NCBI RefSeq assembly: GCF_028583425.1
Contig: NC_072800.1
Coordinates: 95,635,001-95,699,000 of the forward strand
Length of the DNA: 64,000 nt
Direction: 5' to 3'
DNA from: Eublepharis macularius
Taxonomy: Eukaryota > Chordata > Lepidosauria > Squamata > Eublepharidae
Positions 39,395-51,446 of this stretch are shown here, piece by piece. The position numbers were made by a program, and so were the translations under genes. Positions within the stretch are counted from its first letter, which is position 1. Each line of letters starts with the position of its first letter. A model generated the notes under the pieces. The model was not told the origin of the DNA and did not search any database. It saw only the letters and a program-made list of their open reading frames with translations.

Positions 39395-39919
39395 CCAAAT
39401 CTCATCTGAACAGGGGCTTCTGCAGGTGCCAGGCTGCACACGGGTGAAGTCAGCAGCAGCCCATACAAGGGCTTGCTCTGTGGTGGCCCCTATCCTGTGG
39501 AATGACCTGCCTAAGGAAGTCAGAAGGGCCCCCACTCTCCTGGCTTTCCGTAAACGATGCAAAACCGAACTATTCAAAAAGGCTTTTTACTCAAATGGGA
39601 GGGCTGTATTGTAGGGATGGGGTCTCAGATGCTTCACCAACGAGTTGGGGATCATAATCACTTTTGCCTTATATATTATCTCCTGCTTTAAATATGTACT
39701 CCTATGTACAACCAGCGCCCCATGTTGTCTAATGTTAGTCCTAGAATTGTTTTGCTCCAGTGTTTTTTCTACTCTGTCTTGGATGTTTGCTAATGCTGTA
39801 TCTTTTGTATCTGTTTACCTTATGGTATTGTATTGAAATGTACTTGATGCTGATTGTACTAATCTCATACTGTGTAATCTGCCTTGAGTCTCAGTGAGAA
39901 AGGCGGACTATAAATTATA

Positions 39920-39962
<43 letters not shown>
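39395..39962 (+). mobile_element. L2-type LINE 3' end with (AAAT)n tail
   Basis: The plus frame reads CTRVKSAAAHTRACSVVAPI, LWNDLPKEVRRAPTLLAFR and KTELFKKAFY. This is the C-terminal block common to L2-clade elements (SVAAPRLWNSLP...FRRLLKTELF). The 3' UTR ends GTCTCAGTGAGAAAGGCGGA, then CTATAAAT and an (AAAT)n tail of about 45 bases at 39,918-39,962. It is 5'-truncated; the coding block is undisturbed. Confidence 0.85.
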
Positions 39963-39969
39963 AGAGCAG

Positions 39970-41310
39970 GTAGAGGAGAGCACACATGCACGGTGACCTA
40001 TTACACATTTCCAGGTTTGCACCCCGGAACAGCTTTGTTGGATTAGAGCAAAAGAGCCTCTAGTCCAGCACGGCACTTCTCCAAGTGTGGCAGAGACCAC
40101 GGCGCCTCCCTCTGAGCCTGGATGAGCCATTTCCAGGCAGCACCGCTGCTCCTCAAGACGCAGCCGTTGTCCATGGCTGGGGCCACTCAGCAGGAGCACT
40201 CGGCAAACTCGCCGGAGTGCCCACGCACACCATCCTTGGCTTTTGGGCCACCCTCCCCCCCCCCGAAAGTGCCCTTGCCAAGGCCTGACTGGCCCAGAGA
40301 GACTTCTGTGGGCGAGGCGGGCTCAGCATTCTGCTCAGAACTGTTCTACTTGTGAGGGAGGAGGGACACCAGAGGGTGGACGGAATAGCTGGTCCTTTGA
40401 CCTTTTCTCCTACTGGGACCACACAGTTTCCCCACAAGGGGCAAGCACAACTGAAGGTGGGTATTTTTCAGCAGACAAGCAGCAAGGTAGGAAAGGGCTG
40501 GAAGGCCCCTTTATCTCAGCACCAGCCTCCCCCTTGAAAAACTGCTTTTGGAAAAGAAGGAAAGCTGTAAAATAATCGACGGGCACACCTGCCCTTCCAG
40601 TCAATCCCAAGCAGTTTCCATTGGACAGGGATGCTGGGGGGCCCTGCAGGGGCACCTCCAGGCAGGCTGGCTGCCCATCAGGCACAACATGAGTGTGGGC
40701 AGGAACTGCAGCCAGCCGGCCGCAGGGGAGCCACTGTCCCACTCCATGGGCCACAAGGAAGCCCCAGCCTGGGCTCGCCACACATACGGGGCTGCCATTG
40801 AGCCTGGGGCCTGGCAGAGAATCTGGCACCTGCCTCAAGAACAGAGTTTGTTTTGTTTCCAAGGTGATCTCATAGCTCACCTGGCACCATTTGCAGGCTC
40901 GGGAGTGCATCGTGGGGGCACGGCCCTGCTTCCATCCCCAGCCACTCGGGTCCCATGGGCAGCCTTTGGCCTGAGACTGTCACCTGGAGAGGCTTCAGAG
41001 GTTGATTTCTCTTCCCACAAACTGCCCTGGCGCCGCCCCATCTGCACAGGGACCAGAGGCTCTGCTGTGGACTTGGAGGCGGCCTCTGCAAGGAACAGGC
41101 TTTAGACAAAACCCAACTTGATTCAGAAATGCTCCACTGATAGAAACGGTTCCGATGTTTACGACCTTTCTCCCTGTTTGTTCACCCATCACTTCTGCCA
41201 CACAATAGCTGGACAGACTGGAAAGGTGGGTATTGAGCAGCTACGGGGATGAGAAAGACTCTGTGGTCGACGCAGCCCCCTCCCCCATCACCAGAAGAAG
41301 CAGGCAGGAC
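39970..41310. other. Intergenic DNA without recognised content
   Basis: No exon or clear repeat is recognised between the L2 tail and the ABCF2 poly-A signal. Several open frames of 60-185 codons exist on both strands, but none shows a known motif. Confidence 0.4.
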
Positions 41311-41337
41311 AAGTGGATCTCTCCCCGCCCCAACATT

Positions 41338-41343
41338 TTTATT
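41338..41343 (-). terminator. Poly-A signal of ABCF2
   Basis: AATAAA on the minus strand lies 437 bases after the ABCF2 stop codon at 41,780, which gives a 3' UTR of about 450 bases. Confidence 0.7.
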
Positions 41344-41779
41344 GACTTATAATGTCTCAGGCAGGTCTGGCAAGTATACTGATAAATAACTGTTAAAAAC
41401 AAACAGAGGCCCAAGGGGAGTGAAGTGAGGTACAGAGACCGAAGCAGAAGTCAGGCTGTCTGTGCCTAGGTGGCAGCCAGCACGGGCAGGCTGTTTCGCA
41501 CACAGAGAAGAGGGCAGGCAGGCTCAGGCCTGGAGGACGGGCGTCTAGCCGCACGGCAGGTGGGGACAGAGTCCACGGAGCCTTGGGTGCAGACGGCTGG
41601 GCAGGGGGCAGATGACCCGAGGGCTCCACAAGGAGCGATGGAAGAAGCGACGGCGACGAGGCCCCAAGAGAACAAGGGGGCCACAGTCTATTCGTGCCTC
41701 GGTGGCAGGTTTGGTCAGCTAGGCCGGGAAGGGCTTGCGCCATAGTCCCCAGTGCCAGGCCCGGCCAGCCCTGCTGCGC

Positions 41780-44700
41780 TCACACATTGTGGGTCTTCTT
41801 GGTTAGCTGTGGCTCCTCCCCCACCAGTTTCGACTTCAGATGTTCCTTGTAAGAGAGGATGTCGCCCGGCCACTTGGTGATCGTCTGCTTCTCACACACC
41901 CAGATCTCTTGGGCAACCTGAACAAGAGCACAGAATTTGCATATCGCACTTGGGAGGGGCCACCCAGCTGCATCTGCGGGCCAGTCTACGGAGCAGCACA
42001 CCAGTTGGGTCCAGGTTCTCCTCAGTTCTGGCACAGGAATGCCTGGTTGAAACTGTGACTATGGCGCGCCCGTGTGTGCGTGTGGGGGGAGGCTCGGCCT
42101 CCCCCTCAGTTTTTCTGATCCGAAATGGCCTGGGGGAGGAAGATACTTGGCCTGCTGGACAACGCTCGTGTATACACACGGGTTCCTCTAATGGGCCAAA
42201 CATCACATCCCTGAGATCGCGGCCGGTTGGGAAAGCAGCACGGAGGGGGAGAGTGAAACCAGGCACTGTGACAGGTCTGTGTCAAGCCAGGAAGGACTTG
42301 CAACGCACATGTGACTGTTACACAGGGCAGGGACACTAGATGCAACCTGTGTGCTCTTTAATCCACGAATTCTCCTTAGCCGTCAAGTGGAGAAAGTCAA
42401 GAAAATCATTCAGGCGATGACCACCGGTATTCAGAGATATACTACCCTGAAGGTGGAGATCTCTTCTAGTTGTCAGAGCTCAGCGACCATTATTTGCATT
42501 TACAGCTGACCTTTCTGCCCAATCAGAACTGCTGACAGAGCTACCTTTAAAAAAAAAACACCTGAGGCTAGTGGCTGTTTGATACCTGGTGGCCGAGAAG
42601 AACCCCACGAAGCCAGGGATGAAGAAGCGTTCTCGCTCTCTCCTGTCCTGACCTACTGCGAGGCCAACGCTGCCTGGCCCCGAGGCTCCGGGGTGGTGAA
42701 TGGGAGAAAGCTCCCTGTACAGGCTGCAGCCCATCCTCCTTGGGTCTCCAGCCCCCTTAAGAGACCCAGACTCTTGATCCTTCCCTTCAGGGACTGGGCT
42801 TTGGCTCTGCACGCCACTCCTGAAGCGTCTGTGACGGGCCTTGCGATCCTCGACCTGGCCCCTCTGGCCCTCTTCCTAAGCACAGTGACCCAGCACTGGC
42901 CTCTTCTCACAGAATCGGCCCAGCGGGCACTTCCAAAATGCCATCACACCCCAGAAGCCCCCCCCCGTGCATCTTTCCCTGCCTCTGTGGCTCACAAGCC
43001 CGCCCACCCCACCCCGCAGCGCCACGCCCTTCTAAGTCTAGGGGAGTCAACTGGCAGGAGAGGGTGTTGCTGCTGCACCTGGCTTGGGGGGGGGCGGCCT
43101 TTGCTGCTTTCAGCATCCAGGGTTTGCGGGCATCACCCACAGACCGTGCCAACTTCACTAGTCTTTAGGGAACTCATAGGGTGGAAAGGCCTGCACAGCA
43201 TCAGACTTGCTCCCTATTTATTGCTTCGTTTATGAAATTAATGGGTCAGACCTGCTCCGGCTGGCCTACAGTGATAAAACAAAAGAAGGCACAAGCTCAA
43301 AACAAAAAAACAACCATAGTAAAGCCATCCAATTAAAAAAAAACCCCTAAAAGCTAGCCAAGACACGGACGCCGGTAAAACAGAACCATGTAAAATGATA
43401 TCGCTAAAACAATCTCAGAGCAGACCGTGAACAGCTAAGAAAGACGGGATCCTGCAGCGAAATGCCGGGTCTCGGCCCGGGGCCTAGAGGAGAGCAAGGG
43501 AGATACCAGGCAAGCCTCCAAGGGGGGGGGGGGAGGTATTCCAACGCTGAAGCGCCAGCACGAAAGCAAGCCCCATCCCTGGTCACTTCTCAGCGGGGCA
43601 CAGAGAGCAGGACTTCAGCAAAGGTGCTCAGCAGGAGGGCCAGACGCAATGCGGAAAGCGGGGGGGGGGGGGGGGCCAGCGACATGCTGTTTCGGGCCTT
43701 GCCGGGAGCAAGCCGCCCGCTAAATTGTGCTTAGAAACAGACGGGCAGCCAGTGCAGATCGTCCCGACACTAGAGCAAGGCGGATGACCAGGCGGAAAGG
43801 TCTACTACACCGGCTGTCCATCGGTTTCTGGGCACAATTTAGGGCCTGAGCAAGACTCCAACGGAGGCCTGAGGGGGCAGTACCCCGTCCTGCTGTTGCT
43901 TGGCCTGGCCACACTGCGGCCCCAGCACAAAACCACTCCTCTGAGGTCTCGCCTCCAGAGGGCGGCACTCACTTCAGCCCACAGGCTGGCCCTTAGCTCT
44001 GCCCAGGGGGCATGGAGGGCGCAGTGGAGCACCCACACCTCAAGGAACCTCCTCTGGACCCAGGAGAGTTGCGTCACTGCCATTCTGGGCTGCCCAGCTT
44101 CAGGGACTCCAGAACGCAGATTGTTTGGAGCCCTTCCAGCTTGGCTTCAGGCCTGGTTATGGGCCCGAAACAGCCTTGGTTGCCCTTCGGGATGACTGCA
44201 CCGGGGGATGGAGACAGGGAAGGCAGCACCATTAACTCCTCCAGACCTTCTGGACCTTCAGCACGGTTCCATATCATCCCCCAAGTTTTTCAACACCTGG
44301 GCAAAGGAGAGGCCATCCAGAGGATCGGACTGAGTTGCCACCGGTACGCAAGTGGCACTGGGCTCTCCCCCCACTTCCAGAGAGGCTGTGGAAACTGTAA
44401 CCGGGTGCCTGGAGGCAGATCTGGGACAGGGAGAAGATCCCAAGCTGCAACTGGGTCCCCACCTCACAGTGGCAAGGTCTCTCCTGCCAGAAAACACAGC
44501 CGCAGTTGCTTCGGCTGGGGAGGAGGCCTGAGCCAGGAATCAGGAGACCTCCTGCTCTGGACGGGGTTGAGCTCCCCACAAAAGGGCAGGTGCATGGCTT
44601 GGCCCAGGGCCTTCTGCTGGATAAAGTGGTGGCAGTGGTGGCCAGAAGGGGGCCTTCACCAGCTGCTGTCCTTTCTGGCAGGAGAGACCTTGCCTCTGTG

Positions 44701-47700
44701 AGGTGTATGCCCAGGTAACCTCTGTTTGGTTGCTACAAAGCACTATACGTGAGGCTGCCCTGACAGTCCGGAAACTGCAGATGGTACAGAATGCTGCAGC
44801 CAGAATGCTGACTAGGGTCGGTTTTGGGGACCAGATTACTTCAGTCTTGTTCTGTCTCCATGGGCTCCTAGTTTATTTCTGAGCCTAATTCAAGGTGCTG
44901 GTATTGACCTTTAAAGTCATGTATGACCTAGGCCCAGCTTGCCTGAAGGGCTGCCCACTCCCATATGAACCCACCCACGCCTCTTGGGAGGCCCTGCCTC
45001 AGGTGCTTCCACCTTCTCAGCCTTGATGAGGGACAGGACGAGGAAGGAGGGGCCTTCTTGGTCACAGCACTGAAACTCTGCAGCTCCCCCCAACCCACAG
45101 GGACACGCGCCCATCCCCCTCTATCGTGGTCTTCCACCAACCTTTTGTTTCCTTCCAGGTTGTGTCGTTATGCACATTTATGTGTTTTATTGAACTGTTT
45201 AAATATTTTATATGCAACTATATTTTAAATGGCGTTTTAACGTCAGTGCTTTAATGTGAACATTTTTAGACCCTACTTGGGCAGAAAGGCTGCACAGAAA
45301 TGGCGGTCAGTCAGTTCACCAACATGCCCCGTGCAACATCTCTGAATGCTTCCCTCCAGCTACTGACCTGCTGAATGAGCCGGAAGTCGTGGCTGACGAG
45401 CATCATGCCCCCCTCAAAGTCATTGATGGCGTCAGCCAAAGCGTCGATGGTCTCAATGTCCAAATGGTTCGTTGGTTCATCGAGGAAGAGCATGTGAGGG
45501 TTCTGCCAGGCCAGCCACGCAAAGCACACGCGGCATTTCTGCCCATCTGACAGGTTCCGGATTGGGCTCACCTGCCAGGTAAAAACACACATCCAGCGCT
45601 AAAACAGGCTGCTGCCCACCTAGGCCATCTGCTGTGGGCTGAACCAAAGCCCTGCAGCCAAGGAGTTCATGGCTGGCCTTGCACTCTAAAGGACAGGGAT
45701 GGGTAGGCTGCTGCTCCCAGCCAGACATCTCAAGAAGCTCTCCTTCGCTCAGAGAGGTTTGGGCAGGAAGCCCATCTTACACAAGCACACTTGGGCCAGG
45801 GGCACATCTTGCACAACACACACTTGGGCCAGGGGCAATCCCTCTCGGCACTCTCCACCCTCCACCTTGCTGGGAAAAAGGCTTGCAGCTAAGCAGCCGG
45901 CCTTCTGTGCCCAGGCAGCCAGGCAGCCAGCAACCAGCACTCTCATACCAGTGAGAGGACATGCTCCAGGGCTGAGCGGCATCCTGCATGACCTCCTGCA
46001 TGACCTCCTGCTTCTCTCCCCACAAAGCCTCCCCAGGGTGAGTCACAGAACTACACCAGGCCACCGGCCGGGCTCTGCACTGTGCCCCTCCCCCAGGAAA
46101 GCAGCAAAGATGACCTTGGCCGAACCATAAATTGCCGAGCCTAAACAGTGAACTAAAACATACAGCAAACTACCTACACAGAAGAACCATTTGCAAGTCT
46201 CAATCTCGGCTGCAGCAGGACTAGACTTTGCCTCTGCCCTGGCCACCGGTAACCTGGTCACTGGGGAGGTGTGCAGAGGGGAGAGAGTTGGGAATTTCCT
46301 GCATAGTGCAGTGGACTGGACTAGTTGACCCTGGAGGTCCCTGCCAACCCTATGATGTGGGAAGAACTGATGTAGCCCCCCCGCCCCCGCCCCCCTGGCT
46401 GACTTTTCCTTATTCAGATACACAAACAGCCCCCCCACCCCGCCGAGAGGGGCGGCACACTGAAGCTTCCTGCACGGCTAATCTGGAACAGACGGCACGA
46501 CAGAATGCGACTCCTTTCGTGGATGAAGGCAGCCGGGAAAGAGAGAACGAACGGAGAGGATGACGACGTCTGGCTAAACAGCCTCAAGCGGCTCTAGTGA
46601 TGAACCGACTTCTGTGCACAGGATCAGACCTGACCGGGGTGGGGTGTGGGGCGTTTTTTCCAATCCCAATGCTGAGCTATTCCCAACAAGCACTTCCAGC
46701 TCCCAAAACAGCTTTCGATAACAACTCTTGGAAGATGGAAAAGATGGCCTGATGCCATCAAGGGCGTGGCAATTTCACCCGGAAAACGTGGAGGTATTTA
46801 AGCAGGAAAACACAGGGCCCTGCCTCCGTTTCCTCATAGCTGCCCCCTGCCCCACCACTGCCTTTTTGGGAGCCACCAGGAAGCCATCCGCGACTGCTGC
46901 CCCTGAAGACTGAAAGAGGCTGGGACTCCCCCCGCCGACTCACCTGCTGTTTCCCTGTCAGTCCGTAGCGGCCAATGATCTTGCGCATCTCCTCCTTCTC
47001 TTTGATCTCTGGGTAGCACTTCATCATGTACTCGAGGGGGGAAAGGTCCAGGTCCAGCTGCTCTTGCAAGTGCTGAGGCAAGGAAGGGAGGAGAGGAGCT
47101 GAGCACCAGGCCCTGTGAGCCGCCGGGTGTGGAGCCTCCCGAAGCAACATCCCACCATGCTGCTGGGGAAGCACAACCGGGGGTGGGAAGGGGATATCAC
47201 ACACCCTAACCCCACCACCCCTGGATAAAAACCAGCACAATTCCCTCCCCTGCCTAGCAAGCCTCCCAACAACACCTGATGGTATCTGCCAATCTTGACA
47301 TGCGAGTGTTTGCGGATCATCCCGTCGGTGGGCAGGAGCTGGTAGGGAAGAGGAACACCAGTGAGCCCCCATCCTTGGGCCAGGGGCAACTCGTGCCCCG
47401 TTCCCTCTCCTGCCAGCCAGGAACTCAAAGGGCGGAAAGGGGCACTTACCTCGCCTGTGAGGAGTTTGAGCAGTGTTGACTTCCCGGCCCCATTCGGTCC
47501 CACAAGCGCCACCCGTGTGTCCAGATCAATTCCAAATTCCAGGTTGTTATAAATCCAGGGCTGAAACCACAGAGATACGGGCTAGATTGGGCCTCCCCCT
47601 GAGATACGCCCTCCGGAAACTCCCAAGCCCTCCACTCACCCCAGTCTTGCTGTACTGGAAGCTGACATTCTGTACCATGATGACGGGTGGAGGAATCTTC

Positions 47701-50700
47701 CCACAGGAGGGGAAGTAGAACGAAAGCGTCTGCCGAGAGAAAAGACGGAAGGCCCCTTAGACTTCCAAGTTTTGCCACACGGCAGAGCAAGCACCAGCTG
47801 TCAGACCGAGGGGCAAAGCCTGCCCTGCTGGGTGGCGAGTGGGCCAGCTTCCATCAATCCAGAAGGCACCATTTAGTTTTCCAGACCCCCCTCCCCCCCG
47901 GGGGGAGTATTTGCCCTTTCAGGCCCCAGCCAGGGAGACCTCAGCCAGCCCTACCTTGTCACTGACCACCCGCTCCGTCAGTCCAGAGGCCATCATCTTC
48001 TGGAGCGTCTTCTCTTTGCTCTGGGCCTGGCGGGCTAACTTGGCACTGCCGTGGCCAAAGCGTGCTATGTAGTTCTGCAACAAGGGAAAGACTACTTGGT
48101 CAGCATGACCGTCAAGACCGTGCCACCACTGCCCACGGGCAAGGAGAAAGCAGGACACCCCCCCCGCCCCCCCCCCACGAAGGGTCAATGAGTTCTGCTC
48201 TCTGCAGGCCACAGCAGGGGAGGGAGGACAGGTGGGTGATACCTTCATATGGGCAATCTGATCCTGCTCCCAGTGGAACCTTTTCATCTGGTTCTCTTCC
48301 AGCTCCAAACGAGTCTTGACATACTGGTCGTAGTTGCCCTGAAGAAAAAAAGAAAATATATTCCCACCGTCCCAGGCCCTGAAGCTGTTCTAGCACGTAG
48401 TGGGACATGGGAGGCAGCTCCCAGCCAGGCCTCATGCCTCCAGACCAGCAGAATGGCCCTGCGAGATTGCTGACCCACGAGGTGCCAAAGGCTCGCAGTG
48501 AAAGTCCCTTCTCCAGCCCACTTGCTCACCGTGTAGTACTTGAGCTTGCGATTGTGCATGTGAATGATGTTGGTGCAAACCCCATTCAGGAAGTCTTGAG
48601 AATGTGAGATCAACACGAGGATACGCTTGAACCTGCGAAGCAAAAAACAATATAATAACGTTCAATTTATATTCTGCCCTTCAAGACAACTTAATGCCCA
48701 CTCAGAGCAGTTTACAAAGTGTGTTATTATTAGCCCTGCAACAACGAACACCCTGTGAGGTGGGTGGGGCTGGGAGAACTCTGAGAAGCTGTGACTAGCC
48801 CAAGGTCACCCAGCTGGCTTCAAGTGAAGAAGCAGGGAATCAAACCTGGTTCTCCAGGTTAGAATCCCGTGCCCTTAACCACTACACCAAACTCGCACTC
48901 CAAACTAAAAAATGAAGAGGCACACCCAGAAAACGAGAGGGGGGGGGGGGCTGGAGTAGGAGTTGTGCCCTAGAGCCAGCCCCAAGGGAAATGGGGAACA
49001 GCTGCAGGAGCGCTCACGTCTTCAGCTCCTCCTCCAGCCACACGCACGCATCCAGGTCCAGGTGGTTCGTGGGCTCATCTAATAGCAGCATGAAGGGCCG
49101 GATGAACAAAGCCCTACAGAGGAAAGGGGAAAGCAGCTGGGTGAGAGATTGGCTCTTTCAAGCAAGGGGGAGCAGCCAGCCCACCAGCTGCCTACCTGGC
49201 CAGAGCCACCCGCATGCGCCAGCCCCCACTGAAGTCCTTCAGCTTCTTCCTTTGCATGAGAGGGGTGAAGCCCAACCCATGGAGGATCCGGGAGGCACGC
49301 ATCTCGGCCTTGTCTGCATCCAGCTCTTCCAGGCGCTCATACAGTTCCATCAGTTTCTCGCACTCAGCTTAGCAAAGCAAGGAAAGAAAAAAAACAATCA
49401 GTGCCTGCAGGCCACAGAAGCCCTGGGGTGTTCTCGCCTCTGCAGACCCCCACGTCATGGTTCAGGCAAACAAAACCCTCTAGAGGACCCCCTCTCCACC
49501 CTGCAGAGCCAGCCCATTACCATCCTCATGCGCAAGCCGCTCCGCCTCCCGCTCCAACATGGCCCTTTCTGTGTCCACCTCCATCACACACTGCAGGGGC
49601 GTCTTCTCGCTCGGGGGCATCTCGCGTGTCAGATGGTAAATGTCTATGTGCTCAGGAATGGGCACTTCCCGTTTCCCGATTGCTGACAGCAACATGGACT
49701 TTCCTAGAGAGGTCAGAGAGAGAGAGATCCGCCCTGCCGCCCGTCAGTTCTATCCAAACAGTCTTCCTACCCTCAGTACGGCAGGAACCCACCAGTGCGG
49801 CCTCGAGAAGTGGTGCCGCCTGTGGCCACCATGCTTGAAGGGCAGCTGGGAAACAGCAAGCAGCCCCAAGTGGGCAGGGCAGGGCAGGGCCGGGCCACCG
49901 GCCAGTCCCCCTCCAGCCAGAGCAAGAGCAGCCTGCCGCCTGCAGAACTACTACACCCTGGAGGGCTCCTGGGGCCATGGTGGCGGGAGGCCTGCAGAGC
50001 CACGCCAGGGGGCAGCCCTGTGCCGCACCTCGACCCAGGCACCGGCCAGGCTGCTTCCCCTCTCCCGGGCACCCTCCGGCCAGGGCTCCCCCCCTTCGGC
50101 GGACCGGCCCCAGGGACACGAGGCGCACAAGCCCCGAAGGGGGGAGTCCCGGCAGCTCCGCCCTGCCAGCGCCGCGGCCGCGCTCCCATGTGCGGCGCGC
50201 TGGGCTGGGCTGGGCGCTGCAGGCCCGGCCCGGCCCTCCCCTCCCGGTTCCGCCCCCCCCCCCCCGCCCGCGGGCAGGCGAGCCCCGTGCCGGGCTGACC
50301 GGTGCCGTTGAGGCCGATGAGGCCGTAGCGGCGGCCGGAGTTGAGCTCGAGGCGCGTGTCGCTGAGCAGCTCCTGCCCGTGGAAGGTGAGCGAGAGGTTG
50401 ATGACGTGCACGTCGGTGCTGTTGGGGTGCGAGGCCAGCGCCCCCGTCACGGCCCGCGCCGCCGCCTTCTTCAGCTCGAACTCCTCCAGCGCCCGCGTGG
50501 CCGCGTCCAGCTCTGCCGGCACCCAGGAGGGGGAAGGGGAGAAGAGCGGTCAGGGCCGGGCCGGGCCGTCGGGGGACCCCCCAGCCCCGCGCCCAGCGCC
50601 CAGCGCCCGGCCCCCCTCACCGGGCTCCCCGGCGCCGTCGTCGGCCTGCTCGGGCCTGGGCTCGGCCTCGCCGTTCTCCTCGGGGCCGCGCTTGGGCCGC

Positions 50701-50762
50701 TGCCGCGCCTTGGCAGCCTCCTTCTTCTTGGCCGCCTTCTTCTTGGCCAGGTCCGACGGCAT
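41780..50762 (-). CDS. ABCF2: ABC transporter family F member 2 (twin-ATPase), intact, 14 coding exons
   Basis: Coding exons on the minus strand are 50762-50621, 50512-50300, 49703-49521, 49367-49196, 49113-49018, 48632-48530, 48338-48243, 48074-47955, 47729-47640, 47560-47450, 47338-47276, 47072-46944, 45571-45368 and 41917-41780. All junctions are GT-AG and the joined frame is 620 codons including the stop, close to the 623 of human ABCF2. It starts [20 protein letters not shown] and ends TKKTHNV as in mammals. ATPase 1 has Walker A GLNGTGKS (114-121), signature DFSGGW (224-229) and Walker B LLLDEP. ATPase 2 has Walker [10 protein letters not shown] (426-434), signature NLSDGQ (512-517) and LFLDEP. 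There is no membrane segment: ABCF proteins are soluble and related to ribosome-associated factors such as yeast Arb1. The N-terminal linker (about 30-47) is the least conserved part. The next gene, CHPF2, is divergent. Confidence 0.98.
43205..43790 (-). repeat. L2 LINE 3' part
   Basis: It runs from an AT-rich 3' UTR near 43,210 to the C-terminal L2 coding block near 43,770, which on the minus strand reads like CTGGCTGCCCGTCTGTTTCT. It contains C/G homopolymer runs near 43,521 and 43,660-43,676. It lies in ABCF2 intron 13. Confidence 0.6.
43800..45300 (+). mobile_element. L2 LINE copy, reverse transcriptase to 3' UTR
   Basis: In shifting plus frames one reads L2 blocks. There is an [14 protein letters not shown] block (the YADDTQLY region, decayed) near 44,320. 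An [20 protein letters not shown] block, [20 protein letters not shown] and a final HPPLSWSST follow. The 3' UTR continues to about 45,300. The copy is heavily broken. Its 5' edge faces the inverted L2 piece ending near 43,790. Confidence 0.75.
45779..45842. repeat. Short tandem duplication in ABCF2 intron 12/13 region
   Basis: CACACTTGGGCCAGGGGCA occurs twice, 36 bases apart, next to a related TTGGGCCAGGGGCA at 47,374. It lies in the intron upstream of exon 13. Function unknown. Confidence 0.6.
46280..46366 (+). repeat. CR1-type LINE 3' end
   Basis: GTTGGGAATTTCCTGCATAG, TGCAGTGGACTGGACTAG and a CTGGAGGTCCCTGCCAAC block ending CCTATGAT match the CR1 terminal region. It is short. Confidence 0.6.
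48655..48905 (-). repeat. Sauria-type SINE, nearly full
   Basis: On the minus strand: GAGTTTGGTGTAGTGGTTAA (A-box region), GGTTTGATTCCCTGCTTC (B-box region), GCCAGCTGGGTGACCTTGGG, CCCACCTCACAGGGTGTTCG, and an AATATAAATTGAACGTTATT tail. It lies in ABCF2 intron 5, in the same orientation as the gene. Confidence 0.88.
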
Positions 50763-51446
50763 CGCGCCCGATCAGCCCGGCCGGAAGGCGGCCCGGCCAG
50801 GTCAGGTCAGGTCAGGCCAGGCCAGGCCAGGCCAGGCGGGCGCCGCTCCCAGGACCGCCCGGCGGGCAGGCAGGCGAGAGCGGGGCACGGCGGGCCCTCG
50901 GCGGCCTTTCCGGGCTGGGCTGCGGCGGCTGGGCTCGGCTCTCGCTCTCGGCCCGGCGCCCGTCCTCGCCTGTCGCCACAGAACAGCTGCTGCCGCGTGC
51001 GCACGCCCCGCCCCCCGGCGCCGGCGCCAATCGCCGCCTGCAACGTCACCGCACGCCGGGCCCCGAGCGCTGCCGGGAGAACGAGGCCGCGGGCCCGGCG
51101 GCACTACAAGGCCCGGCGTGCCCCGCGCCCGCCCGCCCGCCCGGAAGTGGCGCCCGGCCCCGCGGCTTTACTGAGGCGCCGCCGACGCGCCTCTCTCTCT
51201 CTCCCGCCGGGCTCTCCGGCCTCTGCGCGGCGCCCTCTCGCCCGGCCAGCCCGGGCCGGGCCCTCCGGCTCCCGGGACGCCGACGCCGCCCCCCTCCGCT
51301 CCGGCGCCTGGACGGGGCACCGGGGCGCGGCGGGCCTCGGGGCCGGGAGGGAGGGAGGGGGGGCTGTGCGGCCGCCGCCCCCTCCCCCCCAGGCGGCGCC
51401 CCCTCCTCTCCCCCCCCCGCCCGTGGTGCGTCGCGGGGGGCGGGGC
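50763..51446. promoter_or_regulatory. Bidirectional CpG promoter of ABCF2 and CHPF2
   Basis: The two start codons point away from each other with 684 bases between them, all GC- and CG-rich. Inside are a CCAAT box (near 51,026), a CRE-half-like ACGTCA (near 51,044) and an ETS-type CCGGAAGTG (near 51,141). There is no TATA box. These are usual parts of divergent housekeeping promoters. The CpG island extends into both first exons (about 50,100-51,730). Confidence 0.75.
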
